Positions 32,543 to 41,054 are shown, numbered from the stretch's first letter. The stretch is 45,195 nucleotides of DNA from an uncultured Eubacteriales bacterium (GCA_902761755.1 CACWLP010000026.1:1-45195), one strand, 5' to 3'. The notes: a model not told the origin generated them from the letters alone. Numbers and translations: made by a program.

Positions 32543-33340
32543 TCACGCCTGTGCCCGGCTCTTTTTTTCTTTCTTGTCTTCGTACATTCTCTGATCGGCC
32601 AGGGCGAACACTTCCTCCAGGTCGAATTCTCCCTCCCCGAAGGCAAAGCCGCAGGCGATCACGCAGGGGATGCCGTCCTCCCGCCGGTTCAGCTCCGCTA
32701 ATCCGCGCTCCCATTCCCGCCGGATCTGCTCCGCTTCCCCGCGGCTTACGTGAATGGCCGCAACGATGAATTCGTCCCCGCCCACCCGGAAGGGGATCAC
32801 GTTCCGCGCCTCGATCCTTTTCAGGCTTTCTGCGGCCTTGACGATCAGCGCGTCCCCGGCCTCGTGGCCGTATACGTCGTTCATGTGCTTTAAGTTGTTC
32901 ACGTCCATGTTGAATACGGCGATCCGGGGCTGCTTTGCGAACAGCGCCCGCTTCATCTCCATGAACTTGCCCTTGTTGTACAGGCCCGTCAGCCCGTCCC
33001 GCTCCTTTTCCTGCTTCAGCGTCTTGGAATACCCGCTCATATCCCGGTACAGATCCATATACAGGCTGGTATCCACCAGATGATGGATCTGGATCAGCCC
33101 GCCTTCCTGCTGATACGCGGAGGAGGTCACCATGTAGGTCTTCCCGTTTTCCGCGCGCAGCAGATCCCACATTTCCCCGTGCTGGTCCGGCCGGGGCGGC
33201 GGGCAGGCGGTTTTCCAGTTGGTCTTTTCCCTTTGGACAAAGGCCGTTTTTGCATCCTCGTACAGCACGTTTCCCTCCGCGTCCACGATCAGGATGCCTC
33301 CGATATCGTCGCGAAAGAACCGAAGGATCAAATCGTCCAT
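32543..33340 (-). CDS. GGDEF-domain diguanylate cyclase with N-terminal PAS-like domain
   Basis: A 265-residue cytoplasmic protein. An N-terminal PAS-like region (1-95, GGILIVDAEGNVLYEDA) is followed by a short helix and a GGDEF domain (about 110-262). The catalytic GGDEF is intact at residues 187-191; D115-GLTGLYNK starts the domain. There is no RxxD I-site at the usual position before GGDEF (the sequence is ARNVIPFRV), so product inhibition of that type is not expected. It should make cyclic di-GMP. It lies between the DUF218-PheC fusion gene (37 bases) and preA (52 bases) on the same strand. The start at 33340 has only AAGAGAAGC upstream. Confidence 0.9.
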   Translation of the reverse strand: MDDLILRFFRDDIGGILIVDAEGNVLYEDAKTAFVQREKTNWKTACPPPRPDQHGEMWDLLRAENGKTYMVTSSAYQQEGGLIQIHHLVDTSLYMDLYRDMSGYSKTLKQEKERDGLTGLYNKGKFMEMKRALFAKQPRIAVFNMDVNNLKHMNDVYGHEAGDALIVKAAESLKRIEARNVIPFRVGGDEFIVAAIHVSRGEAEQIRREWERGLAELNRREDGIPCVIACGFAFGEGEFDLEEVFALADQRMYEDKKEKKSRAQA

Positions 33341-33377
33341 GCTTCTCTTGCCCGCCTTCTTTCCGCTTGCCGCCGCT

Positions 33378-35027
33378 TTACGCCGCGGGCAGCGCTTCCT
33401 CCCGGGTGTACCGGTAAATATATTCTTCCGCCAGCGCATCGATCCTGCCGGATTCTTTCTCCCGCGCCAAAAAAGCGTTGACGTACTCCAGCAGGTCCAC
33501 GCTCTCCGGAGGGAGCAGCGCCCCCAGCTGGCCCTGGGTGAAGGGCGTATAAATCAGCGGCGCCGCCAGGCGGCTGTCCTGCCCCACGTAATAGCCCGCC
33601 TCCATGATCTCCGTGATCATCACGTCCGCTTCCCCCGCGGCCACCAGGCCGGGGATCTCCTGGTTCACATCGTGGATGATCAGCGTGGCGTCTGGCAGGT
33701 TTTCCCGGGCAAATTTTTCATTCAGCCCGCCCGGGTTCTCCATCACCCGGACCTCCGGGCGGTTGATGGCCGCCAGGCTTGTGTATTTTCCGGCGTCCTC
33801 CGCCCGGCAGAGCACCGTTTTCCCGTTGCCCAGGTAGCCGTCGCTCATCAGGGCCTGCTGCTTCCGGGCTTCCGTCACCGTGATGCCGCAGAGGGCCAGA
33901 TCGAACTTCCCCGCCAGGGTATCCTCCATCAGGGTGGGCCAGGAAGTTTTCACATACTCGATTTCCACCCCCAGGGCTGCGGCCAGGTCCTCCGCCAGCG
34001 CCGCGTCAAAGCCCACGTACGCGCCGCTTTCCGGGTCCAGGTAAGACATGGGCTGATAGTCCCCCGCCGTGCCCACCCGTATTACGCCCCGCGAAAGGAT
34101 CCGCTCCAGCGCGGACGATGCCCCTTCCCCGGGCTTGGGGAGCTCGTGGATATCGTAAGTGTCGTAATAGATCTCGAAGGCCGTCTGCTCATCCCCGGCA
34201 AGCTCGATCAGCGCGCCGGCCTGGAACATGCGGGAAAGCGCGCCGGCGGGCGCCGTGTACGCGGCGTTGGATACCACCGCCATGGCCTCCTGCCCCGCCG
34301 TTTCCGCCCGGAGGATCGCTTCCGCCTCAAACAGCAGCGTACCCGTGGCGATGTGATAATCGCTGGATACGATGGCCAGCTGCTTCACCTGGGGATAATT
34401 TTCCGTAAGGATATCGTAGGTGTACATGGCGTTCTGCGCCGTGGTCAGGGAGGCGTCCTCCACGATGACGCGGTCCGCGCTGACGCCGTGAGCTACGAGC
34501 CATTCCGCCATCCTCCCGGCTTCCGTGGCGCTCTCATTCCAGGCGGCGGTGCCGCCGCCGGTGCAGACGATGTAAGCGTTGGGATATTTCTCCGCGCTGC
34601 GGAGCAATACCTCCAGCCGCCGGATCAATTCATCCCGCATGGTGCCGTCCGGGTTCAATTGGAACCCCAGCGCCACCAGACACAGCGCGTCTGTGTCCGG
34701 CAGGCCGTCCGGCAGCACGTCCGCGTATACAGGCAGTGAATCCACATCCTTCCACAGCGCCAGGATGCGCTCCCATCGCGCCGCGGCGTCGGGGTTGATG
34801 GCCGCAAGTTCCTCAAGCAGCGCGGCGTTCGCTGCTTCCGCCTCTTCGCCGTACGCGCCGTAATTCACCGTCATGTCCCGGATCTGCTTCTGCCCGCTGT
34901 ACACGTTGCTCAGCACGCTCCCGTCAACGGTCCTTTCCGTTTCCGCCCGCGTTTCGCAGTTCCCCGCCAGGATCAGCAGCAGCGCCGCGGCCCACGCCAG
35001 CATCCGTTTGAGTATTTGGCTGTTCAT
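33378..35027 (-). CDS. Secreted fusion protein: DUF218 (YdcF-like) plus PheC/solute-binding domain
   Basis: A 549-residue exported protein (signal peptide about 1-28). Residues about 112-260 are a DUF218/YdcF-like domain: LCLVALGFQLNPDGTM, CTGGGTAAWNESATEAGRMA and VIVEDASLTTAQNAMYTYDI. Residues about 312-540 have the family 3 binding-protein fold and most resemble cyclohexadienyl dehydratase (PheC): VGTAGDYQPMSYLDP, KTSWPTLMEDTLAGKFDLAL, RPEVRVMENPGGLNEKFARE. E476 in ITEIMEAGYY aligns by eye with the catalytic Glu region of PheC (VTDASE). PheC converts prephenate to phenylpyruvate or arogenate to phenylalanine; binding or catalysis here is undecided. The ATG overlaps the stop of a 43-codon ORF (ATGA). 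The site GGGAAGGG precedes it. Confidence 0.85.
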   Translation of the reverse strand: MNSQILKRMLAWAAALLLILAGNCETRAETERTVDGSVLSNVYSGQKQIRDMTVNYGAYGEEAEAANAALLEELAAINPDAAARWERILALWKDVDSLPVYADVLPDGLPDTDALCLVALGFQLNPDGTMRDELIRRLEVLLRSAEKYPNAYIVCTGGGTAAWNESATEAGRMAEWLVAHGVSADRVIVEDASLTTAQNAMYTYDILTENYPQVKQLAIVSSDYHIATGTLLFEAEAILRAETAGQEAMAVVSNAAYTAPAGALSRMFQAGALIELAGDEQTAFEIYYDTYDIHELPKPGEGASSALERILSRGVIRVGTAGDYQPMSYLDPESGAYVGFDAALAEDLAAALGVEIEYVKTSWPTLMEDTLAGKFDLALCGITVTEARKQQALMSDGYLGNGKTVLCRAEDAGKYTSLAAINRPEVRVMENPGGLNEKFARENLPDATLIIHDVNQEIPGLVAAGEADVMITEIMEAGYYVGQDSRLAAPLIYTPFTQGQLGALLPPESVDLLEYVNAFLAREKESGRIDALAEEYIYRYTREEALPAA

Positions 35028-35155
35028 ATTTTTCCCTTCCCCCCAGTTTGATTGGAAAGCATCGGGATCACGTCAGGCCCAGGAATACGCGGTCCTATGG
35101 ATACGATATCTTGCAGCGCCAGCGCTTCATCCTCCGCGCACAGGACTTTCAGCAC
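35024..35155 (-). CDS. Truncated response-regulator receiver ORF (43 residues)
   Basis: A 43-codon GTG-started frame with a good site (GGAGGTG, nine bases upstream) and its own promoter. It begins MLKVLCAEDEALALQDIVSI, a typical receiver-domain start with the acidic pair (E8, D9, E10) before the first helix, then leaves the receiver pattern (GPRIPGPDVIPML). The TGA overlaps the ATG of the DUF218-PheC gene. It may be a remnant of a response regulator now serving as a leader cistron that couples translation, or a short real peptide. Confidence 0.6.
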   Translation of the reverse strand: MLKVLCAEDEALALQDIVSIGPRIPGPDVIPMLSNQTGGKGKI

Positions 35156-35179
35156 GGCTTTTGCACCTCCGCCGGTTAC

Positions 35180-35208
35180 ATTATCACCCAAAGTCCGGCA
35201 AATGTCCA
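35180..35208 (-). promoter_or_regulatory. Promoter of the receiver ORF / DUF218-PheC / GGDEF / preA unit
   Basis: Minus strand TGGACA (35203-35208), 17 bases, GATAAT (35180-35185). The -35 region carries paired TGGAC and CGGAC repeats 11 bases apart (35204-35208 and 35193-35197), as does the candidate promoter at 30653. Confidence 0.65.
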
Positions 35209-35463
35209 GTATAAAAAACAGCTCCCGGCCCTTTTATGCAAAAGCGGCCTGCAAACGTTTTCTGCTCCGCCAGGATATCCCGGAAAGAGCGAAGGGCCGC
35301 GATAAAACCTACTGAATGCCAAGGCTCCCAGGCCGCCTATGAAGGCAGTATGGGAGCCTTGGTGCGTATGTTTCGATATCCGGGCGTTTTCAATAATTAT
35401 TTGCTTGCGTCTGTAATGATTTTTTATGTCTTGAATTATTATAAATCCACAACCAGATCCGCG
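35209..35463. other. Gene-free stretch with large inverted repeats
   Basis: CCAAGGCTCCCA (35319-35330) pairs with TGGGAGCCTTGG (35351-35362), a 12-bp perfect stem with an inner GCC/GGC. On the minus strand CGGCCCTT and AAGGGCCG pair over about 60 bases further downstream, followed by GCTGTTTTTT. This probably ends transcription from the MBL gene. An AT-rich tract (35390-35455) follows the MBL stop. No ORF of note. Confidence 0.5.
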
Positions 35464-36333
35464 TCAGGAGAGCTGCACCGGCAGGTCCGTATCCGCGAAG
35501 GGATCGGAGGTGTTCAGGGCGCCCAGGTCCACTTCCTTGGGCGCGGCCGCCGGCATTTCTTCCCCGGCCGCGGGGGTGGCGTCCGTCACCCGGATGTGCA
35601 GCTCGTACTCGTCGAAGGTCAGCTCCGCCTGCTCCCGGGGCTTCGTCAGGGCCAGCACCTCGGTATACTTGGTGCGGCCTTTGCGGGCATAGGTCAGCGC
35701 CACCTCGGGGCGGTTCTGCCAGTGCATGGGGATGAACAGCCGGGGCTTCACCGCCATGATGAAATGATTGGCCCCCGCGTCGTACATGCCGCCCATCCGG
35801 GGGTCCACCGGGAACATGCAGATATCCATGGGCAGCCCTTCGATGGGCGCCACGGCGGCGTAGTAATCCTTTTCCGCTTTGGCGATCTCCCGCAGGGTGC
35901 TTTCATCCCGCCAGTGCCACAGGTTCAGATCCCCGGCGTGGAAAATGTGCAGCCCGCCCAGCGTCACGTAAAAGGACACGCCCTTGTCCGTGGAATCGAA
36001 GGCGCGGATCTGCGCGTCCCCCACGGTCATTTCGTCCCCGGGCTTCATGCGCTTGCCCCGCTTGCCGATGGGCAGATCGTCGGACACGATATAGGTCATG
36101 GGCAGATGCTCGTGATCCCAGGAATAGATCACCTCGTCCAGATGATCCTCGTGGTCGTGGGATACGAACACCAGGATCTGATCGTACCCCTCAAAATCCC
36201 GGGAGGAAAGCTGCGCGTTTTCGGGCAGCTCCCCGTTCTCGCCCCGCCAGTAATCAAACACCAGCAGCGTCTTTTCCACCGCCACGGTGAACCCCGAATG
36301 ATGAAAATACGTTACGATGGCTTTCCCGGCCAT
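35464..36333 (-). CDS. MBL-fold metallohydrolase, UlaG-like
   Basis: A 289-residue metallo-beta-lactamase-fold protein. Metal motif H59-x-H61-x-D63-H64 in SHDHEDHLDE; later metal ligands in HIFHAGDLNLWHW and FIPMHWQNR. The 'ITYFHHSGFTVAVEKTLLVFDYW' type start is that of the UlaG-like group of this fold. The substrate is unknown. A C-terminal tail of about 50 residues is Ala/Pro-rich and probably flexible. It is separated by 25 bases from the NPP-type gene upstream on the same strand. Confidence 0.9.
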   Translation of the reverse strand: MAGKAIVTYFHHSGFTVAVEKTLLVFDYWRGENGELPENAQLSSRDFEGYDQILVFVSHDHEDHLDEVIYSWDHEHLPMTYIVSDDLPIGKRGKRMKPGDEMTVGDAQIRAFDSTDKGVSFYVTLGGLHIFHAGDLNLWHWRDESTLREIAKAEKDYYAAVAPIEGLPMDICMFPVDPRMGGMYDAGANHFIMAVKPRLFIPMHWQNRPEVALTYARKGRTKYTEVLALTKPREQAELTFDEYELHIRVTDATPAAGEEMPAAAPKEVDLGALNTSDPFADTDLPVQLS

Positions 36334-36358
36334 ACAGACACCGCCTTTCCGCCGTCTC

Positions 36359-37543
36359 TCACTGAAACGCTTCCTCCAGCGCCCTGCCCTCCGCGTCGGG
36401 CAGCGACAGCCCCAGCGCCCGGGCCAGGGTGGGCGCGATATCCACCAGATCAGCTTCCTTCAGCTCCATCCCTTTCCGGATCCCCGGGCCTTTGAGCCAC
36501 AGCAGCGTCCGGGCGGCGGGACGGTCCAGGCCGAAGCCGTGCTCCCCCCGGGTTTCCCCGTCCCGGTCGATATAGCAGCAGCCGGGCTGTGCGTCCACCG
36601 CCAGGCGGACGTTTTCCGGCCCGCCCAGGGCACGGATTTCCTCTTCCCCCAGGATCCGGGCGATGCCCCATTCCTCCCGGCGGCTGTCCAGGGCGCGCCA
36701 AGCGGCGGTCAGATCGTCGGCGAAGATATACGCGCCCATGCCCAGGCTCTGGGCCCGGGCGCCACAGGCGGCCTGCAGCTCCCGGTCCAGCGGGATGCCC
36801 CGGGGGGCGTCCTCCTGTCCGTGATCGCTGACCACGCAGAACAGCGTTTCCTCCGTAAGCCCGGCCTTCTCCACCGCGTCCATGATCCTTTGCACCCGGC
36901 CGTCCAGCCGCTCCATGGCGGCGTGGGCCTCCCGGCTGTCCGTGCCGTAGCGGTGACGCATGGCGTCGCAGTCCACCAGGTGCACGGTGAGCACCCGGGG
37001 CGGACGGCGGGAAGCGTAGAGCTTTTCGCACAGCAGCGCCGCGTAATCGTCCAGGTCCGGCTGCAGGATGCTTTTGCGCCGTTTTCCGTAGAGGATCTCC
37101 ATTTTCAGGATCCACAGCCCGGCGTAGCGCAGCATTTTCAGCGCCGCGTTTTCCCCCGGCAGGGGCAGCACCTCCGGGAAATTCCTGCGCACATACGGGT
37201 TTTTCCCGGAAACCGGCCACAGGATGGAAGCGACGCTCATTTTTCTTTCCCGGGCCGCCTGATGCAGCGTTTTTCTTTTGATGTCCCCCACGCACCAGTA
37301 CCATTTCCGCATCGCAGGCAGCGTATCCGGCTGGAAGGGCTGGTTATGGCCGATGCCGTGGGAAAGGGGCCGGCAGCCCGTCAGCAGGGACGCATGGATG
37401 GGATAAGTGAGGGTGGGGTACACCGTTTTCACATTCCGGCAGAACACGCCTTCCGCCGCAAGCGCAGAAAGCGCGGGCAGGCCCAGAAGCCTGTCCGCGT
37501 CGGGCTGCGCCACCGCGTCCAGCGAGATCATGCACAGGCGCAT
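36359..37543 (-). CDS. Alkaline phosphatase-superfamily phosphodiesterase, NPP type
   Basis: A 394-residue enzyme with the nucleotide pyrophosphatase/phosphodiesterase pattern. ISLDAV gives the first metal Asp, VYPTLTYPIHASLLTG carries the nucleophilic Thr (aligned with FPTxTxPNH), HLVDCDAMRHRYG gives the second metal pair, VSDHGQ the Asp-His, and GEHGFGL the last His. No signal peptide, so it is cytoplasmic, unlike many relatives. The substrate is unknown. ATG at 37543 is chosen over the ATG at 37549, which lies too close to the GGAGG site. The gene starts at the TPM stop, suggesting coupling. Confidence 0.88.
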   Translation of the reverse strand: MRLCMISLDAVAQPDADRLLGLPALSALAAEGVFCRNVKTVYPTLTYPIHASLLTGCRPLSHGIGHNQPFQPDTLPAMRKWYWCVGDIKRKTLHQAARERKMSVASILWPVSGKNPYVRRNFPEVLPLPGENAALKMLRYAGLWILKMEILYGKRRKSILQPDLDDYAALLCEKLYASRRPPRVLTVHLVDCDAMRHRYGTDSREAHAAMERLDGRVQRIMDAVEKAGLTEETLFCVVSDHGQEDAPRGIPLDRELQAACGARAQSLGMGAYIFADDLTAAWRALDSRREEWGIARILGEEEIRALGGPENVRLAVDAQPGCCYIDRDGETRGEHGFGLDRPAARTLLWLKGPGIRKGMELKEADLVDIAPTLARALGLSLPDAEGRALEEAFQ

Positions 37544-37549
37544 TCTCAT

Positions 37550-38287
37550 TTACCTCCGCCCGCGGCGCTTTTTCCGGAAGAACAGGAAATAAATCACCAG
37601 GATCCAGATAATGATGGTGCGCCAGTTGGTTTTGTGCTCCTCCTGCTCCCAGATCTGATTCAGATCCTTGGATTCATCCTGATAATCGTTCTGGGCATAC
37701 ATGTTTTCCTGGCTCTGTTTGGCCTTTTCCCAGATCGTATCCCAGGAATCCTGGATGGACTGGGGCTGCTGCATTTCCTCCTGGCCGAGCAGCGCGGACG
37801 CATTGCCGCCCTGGGCCTTCACCAAAGCCTGCGCCAGCGTCTGGGCGGCCTCCACGGCGGCCCGGCTGTATTCCCGGTTCAGGAAAGCGGCGCGGAAATG
37901 ATTCGCCATCAGCATATCCACGCTTTCCTTGGTCATGCTGTTTTTCGCCAGATCGCCCATGGCCACGGCATAGGCTTCCTCGCCCACCACCATCAGGATC
38001 AGCGCGTCGTTCTCCTTCAGGCTCCACGCCTTGAACACCTGGTCCGCGTAGCTCTGGGGGGATGCGCCGCCCAGGAAATGCCGGGTGAGCACGTACACGC
38101 GGCCGTCCACCGCAGCTTCCATCTTCTCGGCCAGCTCCTTCAGCTCCTTAACCGCGTCCTCGCTGAGCACACCGTCGGCCATATCCGTCACGATGCCCTG
38201 GAAGGGAGGGTAATCCTCTGCCCGGGCCCCGGGCAGCGCCGCCGTGAACAGCAGCAGGATCAAAACGGCAGATACGATTTTCCGCAT
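37550..38287 (-). CDS. TPM-domain (TPM_phosphatase) membrane protein
   Basis: A 245-residue protein. Signal peptide about 1-23 (ending ARAED), then a TPM domain (about 30-150: GVLSEDAVKELKELAEKMEA, VYVLTRHFLGGASPQSYADQ and VGEEAYAVAMGD), a charged Gln-rich linker, and a C-terminal transmembrane helix (NWRTIIIWILVIYFLFF) with a basic tail. TPM proteins are often paired with LemA, as here (LemA 24 bases upstream). The function in this lineage is unknown; envelope maintenance is suspected. The ATG follows GAGGAGG. Confidence 0.88.
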   Translation of the reverse strand: MRKIVSAVLILLLFTAALPGARAEDYPPFQGIVTDMADGVLSEDAVKELKELAEKMEAAVDGRVYVLTRHFLGGASPQSYADQVFKAWSLKENDALILMVVGEEAYAVAMGDLAKNSMTKESVDMLMANHFRAAFLNREYSRAAVEAAQTLAQALVKAQGGNASALLGQEEMQQPQSIQDSWDTIWEKAKQSQENMYAQNDYQDESKDLNQIWEQEEHKTNWRTIIIWILVIYFLFFRKKRRGRR

Positions 38288-38310
38288 GACGCTTCCTCCT
38301 CTCCCCTCGC

Positions 38311-38865
38311 TCATTTCCGCAGAAATTCTTCCGCGGGCCGGATCCCCAGCACCCTGGCGATCATGCCGCTGAAGGTGCCGTTGAATTTCTTGTTAAATTC
38401 CGCCGCAGCGCTGTTATACTGGGCGCTCACGGTCTTTTCCCCGCTTTGCTCCATCATCTGGGGCAGGTAGGATTCTGCATACATCCGGTCCCGTTCGTCC
38501 GCCTGCACGGCGGGCAGGGCAGCCAGGCGCTGCAGAAGGGCCTGGGCGTCCACCGTCAGGTTTTCGTTGGCTTCCGCTTTATCCCGCAGGGGAGCGCTGC
38601 TCTCCAGCACGTCCTTGTCCGCTTTCACCCGGCTCACTGCGTCCAGATACTCCGCGTCCGCGTTTTTCGTATACGTTTCCCTTCCGGCGACGGCCAAAAG
38701 GTTATAGGCCGCCTCCACCCGGGCCTGCAGCATGGTTTCCAGGCCCGCGCGGGTTTCCTCCACCCGGGCGCGCTCCCCGCTCCAGCCCCGGTACGCGCCG
38801 AAGCACACGGAAAACACAATCATTGCAATCAACAGCACCACGGCCCATCCGGTACGCAGTTTCAT
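38311..38865 (-). CDS. lemA: LemA family protein
   Basis: A 184-residue LemA-like protein with one N-terminal membrane segment (residues 8-26) and a cytoplasm- or outside-facing helical bundle. Typical segments are RVEETRAGLETMLQARVEAA, YLDAVSRVKADKDVLESSAP and the ending FNGTFSGMIARVLGI. Family function is unclear. It pairs with the TPM gene downstream. A hairpin (38901-38930) separates it from telA. Confidence 0.85.
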   Translation of the reverse strand: MKLRTGWAVVLLIAMIVFSVCFGAYRGWSGERARVEETRAGLETMLQARVEAAYNLLAVAGRETYTKNADAEYLDAVSRVKADKDVLESSAPLRDKAEANENLTVDAQALLQRLAALPAVQADERDRMYAESYLPQMMEQSGEKTVSAQYNSAAAEFNKKFNGTFSGMIARVLGIRPAEEFLRK

Positions 38866-38900
38866 GGCAGCCTCCTCACGGTTCTAAAAGCAGTATGGAA

Positions 38901-38930
38901 CGGGGCTTCCCCCGGCAGGGAGAAGCCCCG
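38901..38930 (-). terminator. Hairpin between telA and lemA
   Basis: CGGGGCTTC-CCC and GGG-GAAGCCCCG form a stem of about 12 bp with one unpaired base. On the minus strand TTCCATACTGCTTTTAG follows, so the U-run is distant and termination would be partial at best. Confidence 0.5.
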
Positions 38931-38948
38931 GAAGGGGACAGCCCCCCG

Positions 38949-40148
38949 TTACATGGTCAGCAGCTTTTCTTTCAGGTTCCTTTCCATATCGGCCAGGGTC
39001 TTTTCGGCGGCGGCGCGCTTCTCGCGGCCTTCCTGTTGGATGCGGGACACCTCGTTGATGGTGTCGATCAGGCTCTGGTTGGTGGCCACCAGGGTCTCGA
39101 TGTCGATGATGCCGCGCTCGGATTCCTTGGCGGTTTCGATGGTGCCCATATGCAGCGTTTCGGCGTTCTTCTTGAGCAGCTCGTTGGTCATGTTGGTCAC
39201 GGCCTGCTGGGCCTTCATGGCCTGCTGGCTGTGATGCAGGCCCAGGGCCAGCACCATCTGGTTCTTCCACAGGGGCAGGGTATTGACCAGGGTGGACTGG
39301 ATGCGCTCCACCAGCAGGGAATTGTTGTTCTGCAGCAGACGGATCTGGGGCGCCATCTGCATGGAGATCTGGCGGGTCAGCTTCAGATCGTACAGCTTCT
39401 TTTCAAAGCGGTCGCACTGGGCAGCCAGGTCGTTGGCCTTCTGGGCGTCCATGGAATCGCCGGATTTTTCGGCGGCGTCCTGGAGGGCCTTGAGGTCGGT
39501 CTCCCGCACTTCCTTGAGGCGCTGTTCGCCGGCCACGATGTAGAGCGTCAGCTCATGGAAGTATTCCAGGTTCATATCGTACAGGCGGTTGAACATAGCC
39601 ACGTCCTTGAGCAGCTGCACCTGATGGCCTTCCAGGTCGGAGGCGATCTTTTCCACGTTGACGGACACGGTATCGTACTTGGCCTGGATGGAAGCGATCT
39701 GCTTCTTGGCGCCGAAGAACCAGCCGCGGATGCCCTTGGGCTTTTCGCCGGCGGTGTTGAATTCCTTGAGGTTGGCGATCAGATTGGCCAGCATATCGCC
39801 CACGTCGCCGGTATCGTCGGTCTTGACGGAGGCCAGCACGCTGTCGGCGAAGGAGGAGACCTTCTTCTGGGCGTCCGCGCCGTAGAGCATCACGTGATCG
39901 GGGTTGGTCAGGTCAATGGTCTTGGCGAAGGCCGCCACCTGCACCTTTTCCGCTTCGGTGAGGCTTTCCTCCAGGCTCTGGGCCGCTTCCACGGCCTTGC
40001 CGGCGTCGGGGGCTTCGGGGATCTTGAGGCTGTCCAGCATTTCCACAGCCTGCTCCAGGATCTTCTTGTCGCCGATCTCGGGGTTCAGCGTCAGGATCGG
40101 GGCGGAGTGAACGGCTTCCTGTTCCATGGGGGCACTGTTTTCAGACAT
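38949..40148 (-). CDS. telA: TelA/KlaA family (toxic anion resistance-like) protein
   Basis: A 399-residue, almost entirely helical cytoplasmic protein of the TelA family. The regions VNVEKIASDLEGHQVQLLKD, the LTRQISMQMAPQIRLLQNNN segment and ALGLHHSQQAMKAQQAVTNM are typical. Tellurite-resistance association is historical; in Bacillota the gene (yaaN) follows xpaC, as here after 47 bases, and a general envelope role is likely. The ATG follows AAAGGAGA. Confidence 0.93.
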   Translation of the reverse strand: MSENSAPMEQEAVHSAPILTLNPEIGDKKILEQAVEMLDSLKIPEAPDAGKAVEAAQSLEESLTEAEKVQVAAFAKTIDLTNPDHVMLYGADAQKKVSSFADSVLASVKTDDTGDVGDMLANLIANLKEFNTAGEKPKGIRGWFFGAKKQIASIQAKYDTVSVNVEKIASDLEGHQVQLLKDVAMFNRLYDMNLEYFHELTLYIVAGEQRLKEVRETDLKALQDAAEKSGDSMDAQKANDLAAQCDRFEKKLYDLKLTRQISMQMAPQIRLLQNNNSLLVERIQSTLVNTLPLWKNQMVLALGLHHSQQAMKAQQAVTNMTNELLKKNAETLHMGTIETAKESERGIIDIETLVATNQSLIDTINEVSRIQQEGREKRAAAEKTLADMERNLKEKLLTM

Positions 40149-40195
40149 GGGAACGATCTCCTTTCAGTTTCTGACGGAAGTATGCTTGAGCGCTT

Positions 40196-40870
40196 TTATT
40201 CGTTGGCTTGCTCACCCTTGATGCCGGATTCCACCAGGCCGTCCTGGCGCAGCATGGTCTCCATGACATCGATATCGGTGGACAAATCCAGCATATCGTC
40301 GTGATACAGGGCGTTGAGCTGCTTGTCGAAGGCCTTGAGCACCACGTCCATGGCCCGGCGGATCTGGGTGCGGGTGTTCTGGGCCTCCTGGCCGGAAACG
40401 TGCCGCTCCTCCATTTTGCGGTAGCCCTGCAGCATTTTCAGGGTGGTGGGCAGATAGTAATCCATGAAGCGGCGGATCTGGGGCGCCTTGCCCGGCTGCT
40501 CCGCCACGGTATGAAAGATGCGGCTGCTCACGTCGTCCAGGCGGTTCATCTGCTCCGTCAATTCCGCGTCCGGGATCTTTTCATTTTCTTCCCGGATCTG
40601 GGCCATCATTTCCTGGCCCTTTTCCACCAGGGAATCCGCCGCGGCGTCCCCCGTCTTGGGGATCTGCTGCTGCACCGGGGCTTCCTTGCTGGTATCCAGC
40701 CCCTGGGCCATGACGTACACGATCCGCCCCACCAGCAGCGCCACGCCGGCGCAGATCAGATAATGCTGCCATTTGATCAAAGGAAAAATCAGGGAATAAA
40801 GCAGCACCGCCACGCCCATGGCCAGCAGGGCGTACACCATCGCCCTGGATTCCTTCTTCTTTTTCTGCAT
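40196..40870 (-). CDS. xpaC: XpaC-like membrane protein
   Basis: A 224-residue protein with two N-terminal membrane segments (about 12-32 and 35-53) and a long helical soluble part (MDYYLPTTLKMLQGYRKMEE is the conserved XpaC signature). XpaC was named from 5-bromo-4-chloroindolyl phosphate hydrolysis in B. subtilis; its biochemical role is unclear. It forms a two-gene unit with telA, the arrangement of xpaC-yaaN. The promoter at 41001 drives the unit; the site AAAGGAGA precedes the ATG. Confidence 0.9.
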   Translation of the reverse strand: MQKKKKESRAMVYALLAMGVAVLLYSLIFPLIKWQHYLICAGVALLVGRIVYVMAQGLDTSKEAPVQQQIPKTGDAAADSLVEKGQEMMAQIREENEKIPDAELTEQMNRLDDVSSRIFHTVAEQPGKAPQIRRFMDYYLPTTLKMLQGYRKMEERHVSGQEAQNTRTQIRRAMDVVLKAFDKQLNALYHDDMLDLSTDIDVMETMLRQDGLVESGIKGEQANE

Positions 40871-41000
40871 CGTTGCATCTCCTTTCCGTCAGATCCTGCA
40901 TCCTGAAGGATAGCAGATCGCGGAAAAATCGCAAGCAAAAGGCGCCGAACGATACGTTTTTCCTGCCGAAAGCATCAAAACGGCGCTCTTTTCCGCGTGT

Positions 41001-41029
41001 AGTATACCACAATCCTCCCCCGTTTTCAA
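41001..41029 (-). promoter_or_regulatory. Promoter of the xpaC-telA unit
   Basis: Minus strand TTGAAA (41024-41029), 17 bases, TATACT (41001-41006). The leader to xpaC is about 120 bases. A second weaker possibility, TTGCGA with TATCCT, lies nearer the gene. Confidence 0.7.
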
Positions 41030-41054
41030 CGCTTTGCGCGCGGAAAAGTGGCGG

